This document shows, in pieces, positions 9,624 to 18,741 of a stretch of 64,000 bases of DNA; within the stretch, counting starts at the first letter, position 1; each line of letters begins with the position of its first letter. The position numbers and the translations under genes are program-made. Source of the DNA: Pedobacter cryoconitis (GTDB lineage: Bacteria; Bacteroidota; Bacteroidia; Sphingobacteriales; Sphingobacteriaceae); NCBI GenBank assembly GCA_019352875.1, contig JAAAFW010000006.1:637743-701742 (forward strand). Reading direction: 5' to 3'. Below the pieces are notes generated by a model, which worked only from the letters and a program-made list of their open reading frames with translations, was not told the DNA's origin and ran no database searches.

Positions 9624-9662
9624 TTTTACTGATATTTGCCGGATCTAACCATTTGTGACTAT

Positions 9663-10343
9663 ATGAAAGAATACGTTAACCAACCCCATTATTTAGTAGC
9701 AGTAGATTGTATTGTTTTTGGATTTGATGATGGACAGCTTAAAATTTTATTGGTAAAAAGAGGACTTGAGCCAGAAATAAATAAGTGGAGTCTGATGGGT
9801 GGGTTCGTAGGTGCAGAAGAAACGCCGGATGAAGCAGCGAACCGGGTACTGAAAAAACTGACAGGTTTGGAGGGTGTTTATCTGGAGCTTTTAAATATTT
9901 ATGGAGAACCGGACAGGGATCCTATAGAAAGAACATTATCTGTCGGATATTTTGCCTTAATTGATATTCATAAATATGAAACTCAGCTGATTGATAACTA
10001 CCATGCGGAGTGGTTTCCGATAAACGAGCTGCCTAAACTCATATTTGATCATAACAGGATGGTGGCCGAAGCGAGAAAGAAATTGAAATTCAAAGCCTCT
10101 CTTCATCCGATACTTTTTGAGATGCTGCCGAAGAAATTCACTATTCCCCAACTACAGATGCTGTTTGAACAGGTGAATGATACCAAAATGGATACTGGTA
10201 ATTTCAGCAGAAAAATAACTTCGACAGGATTATTAATCAGGCTGGAAGAAAAAGATAAATCAAGTTCTAAAAAAGGAGCTTATTATTTCAAACTGAATAA
10301 AAAATCTTACGCAGAATCATTTAATAACTTACTCTTTTTATAA
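9663..10343 (+). CDS. NrtR/AraR-like Nudix-domain transcriptional regulator, probable galactose-operon regulator
   Basis: 226 residues from the ATG at 9663-9665; an upstream TTG at 9636 is less likely. Residues 10-125 form a Nudix domain, but the box is degenerate: after G-G-F-V-G-A-E-E-T-P-D-E-A-A-N it reads R-V-L-K-K-L where active enzymes have R-E-x-x-E-E, so hydrolysis is probably lost. Residues 140-226 are a winged-helix-like region rich in basic residues. This matches NrtR-type regulators; in Bacteroides, AraR of this type controls arabinose genes. Divergent position beside galT suggests control of galactose genes, an inference. Confidence 0.82.
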   Translation: MKEYVNQPHYLVAVDCIVFGFDDGQLKILLVKRGLEPEINKWSLMGGFVGAEETPDEAANRVLKKLTGLEGVYLELLNIYGEPDRDPIERTLSVGYFALIDIHKYETQLIDNYHAEWFPINELPKLIFDHNRMVAEARKKLKFKASLHPILFEMLPKKFTIPQLQMLFEQVNDTKMDTGNFSRKITSTGLLIRLEEKDKSSSKKGAYYFKLNKKSYAESFNNLLFL

Positions 10344-10355
10344 GATGATTTTGTC

Positions 10356-10425
10356 AAAAAAACAAGCATTTAAATGCTTGTTTTTTTGTGACCTATCTCG
10401 GGAAAGACGCCGTTAGTCTTTCCCG
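10356..10425. terminator. Bidirectional terminator region between convergent genes
   Basis: A perfect 32-bp palindrome at 10356-10387 has a stem ACAAGCATTT/AAATGCTTGT flanked by A7 and T7, so it can end transcripts on both strands. A second perfect 10-bp stem lies at 10399-10408 with 10416-10425 (CGGGAAAGAC/GTCTTTCCCG); its loop contains the stop codon of the small minus-strand gene. Confidence 0.85.
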
Positions 10426-10577
10426 ATTTCGACCTTTTTTTCAATCAAGGAGTCTATCCAGCCATTTTTTGAGCTGATAAAAATGGCCAGGTAGAATAGT
10501 AATATTCCAACAATTATGATGATCAGTTTATTACGGAATCGCTTATTGGCAAAAAGGCCGGCTGGTTTTTCTTCCAT
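10413..10577 (-). CDS. 54-residue single-pass membrane peptide downstream of the efflux operon
   Basis: Translated by eye: ATG at 10575-10577, stop TAA at 10413-10415. The N-terminus is basic (K-R-F-R-N-K), followed by one hydrophobic segment of about 17 residues (L-I-I-I-I-V-G-I-L-L-F-Y-L-A-I-F-I) and a charged C-terminal tail rich in Lys and Glu. It starts 26 bases after the tolC-like stop and ends inside the terminator region, so it would be the last gene of the efflux operon. Small one-helix proteins can act as accessory subunits of RND pumps (AcrZ is an example); no similarity is claimed. Confidence 0.6.
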   Translation of the reverse strand: MEEKPAGLFANKRFRNKLIIIIVGILLFYLAIFISSKNGWIDSLIEKKVEIGKD

Positions 10578-10603
10578 CCCTAAAGGTATAATTAATAATA
10601 ATT

Positions 10604-11896
10604 TTAATTCAGGAGCTTACCTGTAATGGAGCGATAGCTGGCCGTTTTATTGAAGAAATCGCCATAGGCAGTGATCTGCTCGCTTTCGGCCTGTTGTAAT
10701 TGCGCCTGTGCATCCAGCAAATCCGAAATACTGCTTAGACCACTGGAGTAATTGTCTCTGGTGACAACGAGGTTCTCTGCAGCCTGACCATAGTTTTCTT
10801 TAGCAAAACGAATTTGCTTTTGTGCATCTTCCAAATCATACCAGGATTTCAGTATACCAACTTTCAACTGGTCTTCTCCATCTTTGAACCTGTTGCCGGC
10901 AATTTTTTCTGAAATATTTCTTTGTTTAAGCTTCTGTTTCCCGGTACCCCACCAGTCAGAAATCGGGATATTTACCACACCAAAAGCAATGGGCATAAAG
11001 GTACTTCCCAGTGAATTATTTATACTTCCCACCTGGCCGGCACTGAAGCCAAGAGAAACACTTGGAAGGTAATTCGCTCTGGTCATTTTTGTTTGCAGCT
11101 GCTCACTTTCCAATGATTTCTGCAGTAACTGGTAGTCGTTGTTAGCGGTAAGATCCAGATCAGGTGCAAGTGCATCAATTGCAGGTATTCTGGTTGTGTC
11201 AAGTCTGTCCCGCATAACTAGTAAGGAATCGAACGGAATACCTATGAAAAAACAGAAATCCAGGATGGCGACTTTCCGGCCGTTATTCAGTTTGCTTTTT
11301 TCCAGCAATAATTTACTGCGTTGGACTTTCACTTTTAACAGATCATTTCTTGCTATTAAACCAGATGTCAGTAAATCTTCCTGCTGTTTTAGTATCCCGT
11401 CCAGATAGGTTTCATTGGCATTGAGTGTTTTGTGCTGCTCCTGCAGTTTCATCAGGGTCCAGTATTTGTTTTCTGTCTGTAGCAGCACAGAGTCGCGGGA
11501 CTGTTTTGCCCGGATCTTATTAACTGATATCTGCAACGCAGCCAGCTCATTAGCTGTACGTATTTTTCCTCCGGCATATAGAACCTCTGTAGCAGTGGCA
11601 CCTGCAAAATAAGCGTTATTTACTCCTTCAGTCAACAATGGAGGCATCGCACTAATAAAATCCTTAAAGTTATAAAGACCAATTCCGGTAGCGCTTACGG
11701 AAGGCAGGTAGTTTGCAGCAGCCCCTTTTTTACCGGCTTCTGCGGACTGGATCCCGAGTTCACTGTTTTGGATAGCCCGGCTATATTCCAATGCGGCTTT
11801 TTTACTTTCGTTCAGGCTGATGCTATGGTTTTGCTGGGCCATTGCATTTGCGGATAATAAGAAAAAGAAACCAATATATATGAAGCGTATTTCCAT
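10604..11896 (-). CDS. TolC-family outer-membrane efflux protein
   Basis: 430 residues with a cleavable signal ending A-N-A-M-A-Q-Q, then two alternating helical repeats rich in Ala, Gln and Leu. The C-terminal repeat has the family pattern N-L-V-V-T-R-D-N-Y-S-S-G-L-S-S-I-S-D-L-L-D-A-Q-A. TolC proteins form trimeric channels from the outer membrane into the periplasm for tripartite pumps. It follows the RND pump gene by 16 bases in an operon TetR-adaptor-pump-TolC. Confidence 0.93.
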   Translation of the reverse strand: MEIRFIYIGFFFLLSANAMAQQNHSISLNESKKAALEYSRAIQNSELGIQSAEAGKKGAAANYLPSVSATGIGLYNFKDFISAMPPLLTEGVNNAYFAGATATEVLYAGGKIRTANELAALQISVNKIRAKQSRDSVLLQTENKYWTLMKLQEQHKTLNANETYLDGILKQQEDLLTSGLIARNDLLKVKVQRSKLLLEKSKLNNGRKVAILDFCFFIGIPFDSLLVMRDRLDTTRIPAIDALAPDLDLTANNDYQLLQKSLESEQLQTKMTRANYLPSVSLGFSAGQVGSINNSLGSTFMPIAFGVVNIPISDWWGTGKQKLKQRNISEKIAGNRFKDGEDQLKVGILKSWYDLEDAQKQIRFAKENYGQAAENLVVTRDNYSSGLSSISDLLDAQAQLQQAESEQITAYGDFFNKTASYRSITGKLLN

Positions 11897-11912
11897 GATA
11901 TTTATTTAAATT

Positions 11913-14900
11913 TTACAATTCTACTCCGTCAATTCTTTGTTGTGCTGCTGCAGGCTTGCCTCCCTCCGGGTATTCATCTTCTTTTTTGAACATAAGCCAA
12001 TAAAGTACCGGAAGTACAAATAGCGTAAGCAGCATGGAAACCATTAATCCAAAACAGATTACAGTTCCAAGCGGCCCCCATAAAGAAGACCGGCTTACAA
12101 TCATAGGGATAACGCCAACTGCCGCTGCGGAAGAAGTCAGGAAAATCGGGCGCATTCTTCTTTCTGCGGCAGTAATTGCCGCCTGGCGTACTGATATTTT
12201 CTCCTGATGCCTGATTTCATCGGCGAAGTCAATCAGGATAATACCATTTCTCACCACGATTCCGCATAAAGCAAGCAGACCAATAAAAGAGGTAAAACCA
12301 AAAGGATATTGTAGCAAATGCAATCCTAATGCTGCACCAAAAATACTGAGTGGCATGGTGATTATACTTAGTAAAGCATGTTTGATGCTTTTAAAATGCC
12401 AGATTAAAATCAGGGTAAGCAGGATTACACTCAGTAACAGCGATAATCCCATCGGACCCATGTTTTCGTCAGTCAATTGTTTATCTCCACCGTATTCAAT
12501 ATATACTCCCTCAGGAAGAGATAATTTATCTACCGAAGGACTGATTTTCGCGAGTACATTTGCGGCGACAGCATCTTTATCAATATCGACCCTGACGGTG
12601 AGGGTACGTACACCATTCCTTCTGACCAGCTGTCCTTCATTCCATTCGGGAGTGATGTCTGCCACCTGTCTGAGCGGAACAGCAGCGCCCGTTGCAGGCG
12701 AAATGACCGACAGGTCTCTTAAATCTGCGTACGAAAGTTTGTGGCTGTTCTGTTCTTTAATTTTAACGTTCAGACTATATTTACCTTCCCAGACCTGGGT
12801 AGCCGGGAGGCCTTCCATATTCATGGCAATAGTATTTGCGATATCGGATTTGCTCAGACCCAGGCGGGCCGCTTCATCTTGTTTAATCTCTATATGAATT
12901 CCTTCAAGCGGTTGCTGATAATCGGTCCTTGTCCAGATAACTTTATCTGTCTTGCGGGCAATTCCGGCAACCTTATTGCCAACTTCTTTCAGCTGTGCGA
13001 TATTATTTCCGGAAATCCTGACTTCAATAGGCGCCTGGGAGTCAGACATGACCAGTTGTTTCATTCGCACATAGGCAGAAGGAAACAAGTCACTGTATTT
13101 TTGCTGGTACTCTTTAAGTATTTCCTCGGTAGTGTCCTCTGTAGTCGTATTAATTAAGACCTGGGCATAGTTCTTTTCTGGCAGGTTAGGTGCGTACAAA
13201 CTATGGAATCTCGGAGAACTGGAGCCTATAAAGCTGGTATAATTGACTACCCTTTTATCTTTAGCCATGATTTTCTCCATCGCTCTGACTACACTGTCAG
13301 TCTGTTCTAAACGATAGCCTTGTGGCAGGTAAATTTCCATTGCGAACTGATTGCGTTCCACTTTCGGAAAAAGTTGCTGCGGAAGCAGGGCCATCAGGAA
13401 GACACCGGAACCAACTGCCAGTATACCAAAAAGCACAGTAAGCTTCCAGTTGGTAATCGCATTTCCGATATGATTATTGAAGAACTTCTGTAACCGGTCT
13501 AGCATGGAAGGTCCTTTTGATTCACTTTTGTTTTCCAGCTCATGTAAACCCTTCTTAATAAATCTGGTATTGAAGTAGGGGACCAGCAACATCGATATCA
13601 ATAATGAAATCGTCAGCGCAATGATAATGGTAATTGGAAAATCACCGACAAAATCTGCGGCAATACCATTCATGAAAAAGATTAAAGGGGCAAAGGTCGC
13701 TGAGATGGCCAGTGTCGCTGTAAAAACAGAAGGGAAGAGCTCTTTAGCACTGTTCCGGGCAGCATCCCAGACGCTTAGCCCGTGATCCAGTTTCTCGACG
13801 TGATTATCGATTACAACAATTGGATCATCCACAACAATTCCAAGCACGATAACCAGTGCTGCAAGTGTTACCGTGTTCAGCTCAATACCGGCCAGGTACA
13901 TAATAGCCAGTGTGGATGCAATGGTAATCGGAATGGTTGCAGCCGCAACTGAAGCTATCCTGAAAGGTAATAACAGAATGGTGACTACGATTACGCCGAT
14001 GAGAGCGAATCCAAATTCTTTCATAAAATGGCTGATGGATTCATTGACCACATCAGGTTGATTAGCCAGTTTCGTGACCTTAATATCTGCAGGCAGCGCC
14101 TGGATTATTTTATCAAGACGTTCATCGACATCATGACCAAAATGCACTATGTTTTTGCCACTGGCCATTTCCAGCGAAATAATAATACTTTTAGTACCAT
14201 TAGTGGTTACATAAGAATCCGGGTCATCATATTCTTTTTTAATGGTTGCGACATCACGCAATCTCACCACATTGCCCTTATTATCATTTTTGATGATCTG
14301 TCTGGCCAGGTCACTTTCGGTGTTAAAAAAAGTAGAGAGATGAATCGGACGGTCCGTTATCTGCCCGTCCAGGGTTCCGGCAGGACTGATAGCTCCTGTA
14401 TTCTGTAATACCTGCATGATACTTCCTGAAGACAAACCGTAGTGCGCCAGTTTGTTGTTGTCTACATAAACACCGATTTGTTCAGACAGGTTTCCGCTAT
14501 GGTTTATTTTGGCTACGTTTTCAATCCTTCGCAGGTCATCCTCAATTTCTTCTACATGCTTCTGAAGATCCTTATAAGGTCTGGTAGCAGATTCAACGGA
14601 TAGAAGTATAGCAGAAGTACTGCCGAAATCACTATTTACCAGAATACCCTTTACTTCCTTTGGTAAGGAGGTTGCCTGCAGAATCAGTACACCATTTTTA
14701 AGTTTATTCCAAAAGGATTTAGTGTCACTGTCTTTAACCCTGGAACCAACCTCAACGAAAATATACATCATTCCATCTTTTGAGTAGGAATAAGTTTTAG
14801 TTTTATCGACCTCGTTAAAGCCGAAAAGATATTCTTCGACTTTTGTCGTTAGTTGTTCTTCTACCTGTTTGGAGGATGCCCCCGGATACAGGCCGATCAT

Positions 14901-15050
14901 TAGTCCCTGGCGAACTGTAAATTCAGGAAACTCATTTCTCGGCATATTGAAAAGAGCGTAGAAACCAAATATTACCAATACAAAGGCAATAGATAAAGGC
15001 ACTGCCTTGTGATCCATTGCCCATTCTATTAAATTCTTCTTTTGCTTCAT
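11913..15050 (-). CDS. RND efflux pump, inner-membrane permease
   Basis: 1045 residues with the RND plan: TM1 at about 14-33, a large periplasmic loop, TM2-6, a second loop, TM7-12. Segments such as V-I-V-L-G-I-V-V-D-D-P-I-V-V-I-D-N carry the paired Asp residues of the proton relay in TM4. R-P-I-F-L-T-S-S-A-A-A-V-G near the C-terminus is also typical. The lack of the heavy-metal D-F-G-x-x-V-D-G motif puts it with drug-type (HAE) rather than metal-type pumps. Its adaptor lies 56 bases upstream and the outer-membrane factor 16 bases downstream. Confidence 0.93.
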   Translation of the reverse strand: MKQKKNLIEWAMDHKAVPLSIAFVLVIFGFYALFNMPRNEFPEFTVRQGLMIGLYPGASSKQVEEQLTTKVEEYLFGFNEVDKTKTYSYSKDGMMYIFVEVGSRVKDSDTKSFWNKLKNGVLILQATSLPKEVKGILVNSDFGSTSAILLSVESATRPYKDLQKHVEEIEDDLRRIENVAKINHSGNLSEQIGVYVDNNKLAHYGLSSGSIMQVLQNTGAISPAGTLDGQITDRPIHLSTFFNTESDLARQIIKNDNKGNVVRLRDVATIKKEYDDPDSYVTTNGTKSIIISLEMASGKNIVHFGHDVDERLDKIIQALPADIKVTKLANQPDVVNESISHFMKEFGFALIGVIVVTILLLPFRIASVAAATIPITIASTLAIMYLAGIELNTVTLAALVIVLGIVVDDPIVVIDNHVEKLDHGLSVWDAARNSAKELFPSVFTATLAISATFAPLIFFMNGIAADFVGDFPITIIIALTISLLISMLLVPYFNTRFIKKGLHELENKSESKGPSMLDRLQKFFNNHIGNAITNWKLTVLFGILAVGSGVFLMALLPQQLFPKVERNQFAMEIYLPQGYRLEQTDSVVRAMEKIMAKDKRVVNYTSFIGSSSPRFHSLYAPNLPEKNYAQVLINTTTEDTTEEILKEYQQKYSDLFPSAYVRMKQLVMSDSQAPIEVRISGNNIAQLKEVGNKVAGIARKTDKVIWTRTDYQQPLEGIHIEIKQDEAARLGLSKSDIANTIAMNMEGLPATQVWEGKYSLNVKIKEQNSHKLSYADLRDLSVISPATGAAVPLRQVADITPEWNEGQLVRRNGVRTLTVRVDIDKDAVAANVLAKISPSVDKLSLPEGVYIEYGGDKQLTDENMGPMGLSLLLSVILLTLILIWHFKSIKHALLSIITMPLSIFGAALGLHLLQYPFGFTSFIGLLALCGIVVRNGIILIDFADEIRHQEKISVRQAAITAAERRMRPIFLTSSAAAVGVIPMIVSRSSLWGPLGTVICFGLMVSMLLTLFVLPVLYWLMFKKEDEYPEGGKPAAAQQRIDGVEL

Positions 15051-15106
15051 TCTGTTCTGTTAAATTTTGAGCACAAAAAACCAGCTGTGAGCTGTACTAA
15101 TCTTTA

Positions 15107-16186
15107 TTATTTCACAATTTCAATAAGTGTACTGTCCAGCAGTTTATGATAGCCGCTGACGATAAGCTTTTCCTGGGGTCTCAAACCGCTTGTGATACCA
15201 ATTCCATTATCGTACAATGGGCCGGTTTCCACGGTTTTTCTAACGGCTCTTTTTCCATCTTCAGATGTTACAAAAACAAATTGTTTTCCATGTTCGTCAA
15301 CTTGTAAAGACTGCAGGGGTATAGCGGTCAAAATTTTACCTGAAGTATCTGCGTCTTTTTTAGAATGCAATTTTTTGTTAAAGGCTATATTGGCGACCAT
15401 TCCCGGTTTCAACCGGTTCTGAGGATTTTTCAAAGCAACTTTAGCTGAATAAGTAGGAGAGCCCTGTGCGGAACTGATACCTATTTCATCTATTGTTCCG
15501 GTGTAACTTTCAGACCCAAGTGAGGGCACGGTTATACTAACCCTGTCTCCTTTTTTGATCTGATCAATCTCCAGGTCAGGTACCGGTACGTTTACTTTGA
15601 CTGTAGAAATATCCAGTAACTGGACAACTGGTGCACCCGGTCCTGTTGTATTACCGGCCTCCATTAATTTTGCTCCTATATATCCGCTTTCCGGAGCATA
15701 AATACTGGTATAAGAAAGACTTTCTCTAGCTGCTCTTACAGCCGCCTGAGCCTGCTCATACTGTGAACGTGCTTCAAGCATTTTGATTTCAGCAATACTG
15801 CCTTTCTGAAATACCTGATTTATCCTTTCATAATTTTCTTTAGCTAGTGTAGCCTGTGCCTGCTGGCCCTGATATTGATTTTTATAAATCGTCTCGTCAA
15901 TCTGGGCAATAAGCTGACCTTTATGGACATACTGGCCAACCTCAACAGGTATTTTTGTGATGGTACCTGAGACCTGGAAACTCAGGTCAATAGTTTTATT
16001 GGCCGCGACAGAACCACTGTAACCAATAGCTTTTGTACTATCCGATCCCTCACCAAGGTTGATAACTTTTACTTTAACCGGGATCTCATTTAGCGGTTTC
16101 TCTTTTTTGCTGTCTTTACAAGCATAAAAAAAGACTGCAAGCAGGAGGAGTAAACTGATTTTGTGTTTTGGTTGGCTTGTTTTCAT
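15107..16186 (-). CDS. RND efflux periplasmic adaptor (MFP/HlyD family)
   Basis: 359 residues. A lipoprotein-type signal ends F-F-Y-A-C-K-D, so it is probably anchored in the inner membrane by lipid. The barrel-sandwich hybrid halves are V-E-V-G-Q-Y-V-H-K-G-Q-L-I-A-Q-I-D and S-I-Y-A-P-E-S-G-Y-I-G, separated by a coiled-coil hairpin (about 100-150), then a beta-barrel and membrane-proximal domain with L-K-P-G-M-V-A-N-I. It joins the pump to TolC. Start is ATG at 16184-16186, downstream of the TetR gene on the same strand. Confidence 0.93.
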   Translation of the reverse strand: MKTSQPKHKISLLLLLAVFFYACKDSKKEKPLNEIPVKVKVINLGEGSDSTKAIGYSGSVAANKTIDLSFQVSGTITKIPVEVGQYVHKGQLIAQIDETIYKNQYQGQQAQATLAKENYERINQVFQKGSIAEIKMLEARSQYEQAQAAVRAARESLSYTSIYAPESGYIGAKLMEAGNTTGPGAPVVQLLDISTVKVNVPVPDLEIDQIKKGDRVSITVPSLGSESYTGTIDEIGISSAQGSPTYSAKVALKNPQNRLKPGMVANIAFNKKLHSKKDADTSGKILTAIPLQSLQVDEHGKQFVFVTSEDGKRAVRKTVETGPLYDNGIGITSGLRPQEKLIVSGYHKLLDSTLIEIVK

Positions 16187-16249
16187 GCAAATTGAGATTT
16201 AATTGTTGACAAAATTGGCCTTTATGTCGATGATTGGGTAAAAAATATA

Positions 16250-16837
16250 TTATTGCAGACCTTTTACTAAAATATTAATCAGCCAGAATGAACGGCTTGT
16301 TGCATCTTCGATCTTTTCGAAAAGAATAAGTTCTTTTTCCAGACCTCCTATAGCAGTAACGATGGCTAATGCCAGGTAATCAATATCGTTATCATCCATT
16401 CTCTTAATATCCCCATTTTTAACACCTGAGCTCAATAAATGTTTAAATACGTTAATTTCAAGAGAAGCCATCTGGCTCTGAAGTTTATATAACAAGATAT
16501 GATTTCCTTTTAAATCACGGAGAATATAAGTGTATTTTTTAGTTAATAATTTTAATCCGTTAAGTTTTGTCTCGCTATATTTCTTAAGGTTCTCTTCAAA
16601 ACTAAGCTCAGCAGAAATTTTTGATTTGGCTTTATGATGGATGATTAAAAATTCATCAATCACCATCGCCTCGAAGATCTCGTGTTTATTTTTGAAATAA
16701 TGATATAATGAACTCCTCCCTTTCAATGCAGCTTTTGCAATATCATCCATAGTGACTTTGTTGTAGCCATCCTTTTTGAAAATGCTTTTAGAGGCCTCAA
16801 TAATATCCCTTTTTATGTCTTCCTTCTCGTTTTCCAC
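16250..16837 (-). CDS. TetR/AcrR-family transcriptional regulator of the efflux operon
   Basis: 195 residues. The N-terminal TetR helix-turn-helix is clear: I-I-E-A-S-K-S-I-F-K-K-D-G-Y-N-K-V-T-M-D-D-I-A then S-L-Y-H-Y-F-K-N-K-H-E-I-F. The remaining helical domain should bind an inducer. The frame starts with GTG at 16835-16837; the next Met lies within the DNA-binding domain, so GTG is the likely start. An inverted repeat directly upstream (16838-16862) is a good autoregulatory operator. First gene of the efflux operon and divergent from an OsmC gene. Confidence 0.88.
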   Translation of the reverse strand: MENEKEDIKRDIIEASKSIFKKDGYNKVTMDDIAKAALKGRSSLYHYFKNKHEIFEAMVIDEFLIIHHKAKSKISAELSFEENLKKYSETKLNGLKLLTKKYTYILRDLKGNHILLYKLQSQMASLEINVFKHLLSSGVKNGDIKRMDDNDIDYLALAIVTAIGGLEKELILFEKIEDATSRSFWLINILVKGLQ

Positions 16838-16862
16838 TCGACAAATTTATGGTTTTTGTCGA
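16838..16862. promoter_or_regulatory. Inverted repeat abutting the TetR start, probable TetR operator
   Basis: TCGACAAA (16838-16845) and TTTGTCGA (16855-16862) form a perfect 8-bp inverted repeat with a 9-base spacer, directly next to the GTG start. Size and position suit a TetR-family dimer site that could also influence the divergent OsmC gene. Confidence 0.6.
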
Positions 16863-16986
16863 ATGTAACAAAATTAGACCTAATAAATATCAAATAATCA
16901 GTTTATTGTATCATATAATTTTCTACTTTCGTTAAAGTCTACTAAGTTGGTATATTAAATATTATATTAAATCTAATCTCCGAAAT

Positions 16987-17451
16987 ATGTCGAATCTCTC
17001 ATTCTCCGTTAAAGGCGAAAGCCATAATGCAACTAAATTTGAGGCGAAAGCCCGTGATTTTTCTTTTGTTATTGATGAACCGGAATCTCTTGGTGGAAAT
17101 GATGAGGGGCCGAACCCGGTTGAATACCTGCTGGGTAGTTATGCGGGTTGCTTAAATGTTGTTGTACATCTGGTTGCCAGGGAAGAGTCGGTGAATATTA
17201 ACAAACTGACTATTGCCGTTGATGGCGAACTTGACCCTTCAAAGTTCATTGGGAAGTCCGGATTTAACCGGGCGGGATTTCTGCATATCAACGTGAATCT
17301 TGACGTTGATGCAGATGCAGACGAAATTACGATTAACAGGATAATTAATACAGCCAAACAAAGATGTCCGGTAAATGATAATTTATCAAACGTTACACCG
17401 ATAAGCTATACGATCAGAAAGTCAGTTGTTCCTGAGAAACAAGAAATATAG
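16987..17451 (+). CDS. OsmC-family peroxiredoxin-like protein
   Basis: 154 residues. OsmC/Ohr proteins reduce organic hydroperoxides with two conserved Cys; here these are Cys55 in S-Y-A-G-C-L-N and Cys127 in K-Q-R-C-P-V-N. The N-P-V-E-Y-L-L-G segment before Cys55 is typical of the YhfA/OsmC branch. Cytoplasmic, no signal peptide. Divergent from the TetR-efflux operon, sharing a 149-base intergenic region, so the two may respond to the same stress. Confidence 0.88.
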   Translation: MSNLSFSVKGESHNATKFEAKARDFSFVIDEPESLGGNDEGPNPVEYLLGSYAGCLNVVVHLVAREESVNINKLTIAVDGELDPSKFIGKSGFNRAGFLHINVNLDVDADADEITINRIINTAKQRCPVNDNLSNVTPISYTIRKSVVPEKQEI

Positions 17452-17459
17452 AAATATAT

Positions 17460-17503
17460 CTGTTTCCTGATTAAAAGAAAGAAATTCTGGAATCAGGAAA
17501 CAG
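17460..17503. terminator. Hairpin between convergent OsmC and desaturase genes
   Basis: A perfect 13-bp stem, CTGTTTCCTGATT (17460-17472) with AATCAGGAAACAG (17491-17503), lies between two convergent stop codons. There is no strong T-tract on either side, so terminator strength is uncertain. Confidence 0.6.
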
Positions 17504-17511
17504 GTTGAAAT

Positions 17512-18570
17512 TTATTTGACAATCAGCTCCGGCTTTAAAGATATCTTGGATTGCTGATAGGGTGTATAGTACCGCAGGTAAAACTGCTTCTTAAAATCTT
17601 TATAAGAACTGACTGCTCCGATTTTATGGAGAAACTTAATATAATACCAGGCCAGATCCACTTGATGTGGTTTAAAACCACTTCTTGCACTTTTAGGGAA
17701 TAAATGATGATTATTATGCCATTCGCCGGCTACAAAACCAGGCCATAACTGATTGATAGAGTTGTCATTTTCTGAGAAATCAGTACCTTCTTTTTGCTTA
17801 CTTTCACCTTTCGCATGGCCTTCATAATTAAAAGTCCGCACGCCGATAGCCCAAAAACCAGCTGCGCCGAACAAACTGCACGCAAGTGCATGACCACCGA
17901 TCAGATAGAACACTCCATACCAGAATGCCCAGTTCAGTAACCACGACGTCGTAGCCGCCACAGGATTTACATAAGATCCCCAACGCAGATATTGCGTGTA
18001 AGTATTTGCTTTCACGCCTGTGTGTTTCATGAGAGATACAACACGTTTAAAATCCGATTCATTCAGATCTTTAGCAATTGGCTGGTGATTTACATCGGCA
18101 AGAAAACAGTAAAGAAATCCTCCGTAAGCATTATAAGGATCGCCCGGCTGATCCGATTTCGCATGATGGACATGGTGTGAGATCACATATATTTCTTCAG
18201 GAATCACGTTAATAGTCAGATTCTGCGTAATAAAACGCCAAACCGGATTTCTGAATGTATAAGCTCCGTGTGTACAATAGCGATGGTGCCAGATTGTTCC
18301 ATGAGTTCCCATAACGATCATACTATATACAAAAGCAGCTAACAAAGTCCACCAGCTTAAGAAATAAATGACGAAAATAAAAAAGAAAGGTATCAGGCAG
18401 AGAACTTTCAGCCAGCTGAAAAACGGCAGCCAGTTTTTACGGTCTTTAAAAATATTCAGTCTGGAAAAGAATTCTTTAAAAATTGCACCTGGCCCTGGTT
18501 TGATCAGATTTCCACTCTCATCCTGCCAGCCGTAGGCAGGTCTTTGTAATACATAATCAAGAAAAGGCAT
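17512..18570 (-). CDS. Acyl-CoA/acyl-lipid delta-9-type fatty acid desaturase
   Basis: 352 residues. The three His boxes of membrane desaturases are present: H-R-Y-C-T-H at 96-101, H-H-V-H-H at 132-136, and W-H-N-N-H-H near residue 280. Two pairs of hydrophobic helices flank them. Such enzymes insert a double bond into saturated acyl chains with O2 and a di-iron centre, adjusting membrane fluidity. Stand-alone gene, convergent with the OsmC gene. Which electron donor and acyl carrier it uses is not visible. Confidence 0.9.
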   Translation of the reverse strand: MPFLDYVLQRPAYGWQDESGNLIKPGPGAIFKEFFSRLNIFKDRKNWLPFFSWLKVLCLIPFFFIFVIYFLSWWTLLAAFVYSMIVMGTHGTIWHHRYCTHGAYTFRNPVWRFITQNLTINVIPEEIYVISHHVHHAKSDQPGDPYNAYGGFLYCFLADVNHQPIAKDLNESDFKRVVSLMKHTGVKANTYTQYLRWGSYVNPVAATTSWLLNWAFWYGVFYLIGGHALACSLFGAAGFWAIGVRTFNYEGHAKGESKQKEGTDFSENDNSINQLWPGFVAGEWHNNHHLFPKSARSGFKPHQVDLAWYYIKFLHKIGAVSSYKDFKKQFYLRYYTPYQQSKISLKPELIVK

Positions 18571-18741
18571 TTGTTTCTAGAGTTAAATTTTGAAAGGAAA
18601 CTTTGATTTTGATAAGAAAATTGTCTCCGGTTCTGCTTCCAAAAACTAACAAATATATAAATTTAATCGACATACTTTATTTTTATTAATTCTAAATCAG
18701 TTCAGTTTTGAGATGAAACAGTTTACCGGAGTATAAGATAG

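Noticed and set aside
9635..9645. ATTTGCCGGAT shared between the upstream regions of the Nudix regulator (9635) and the amino-acid permease (about 40470)
   Set aside because: Eleven matching bases at two unrelated promoters may be chance, partly driven by a TTTG promoter element; no symmetry or further copies were seen.
12355..12897. 180-codon plus-strand frame
   Set aside because: Lies wholly inside the RND pump gene on the opposite strand and has no family features.
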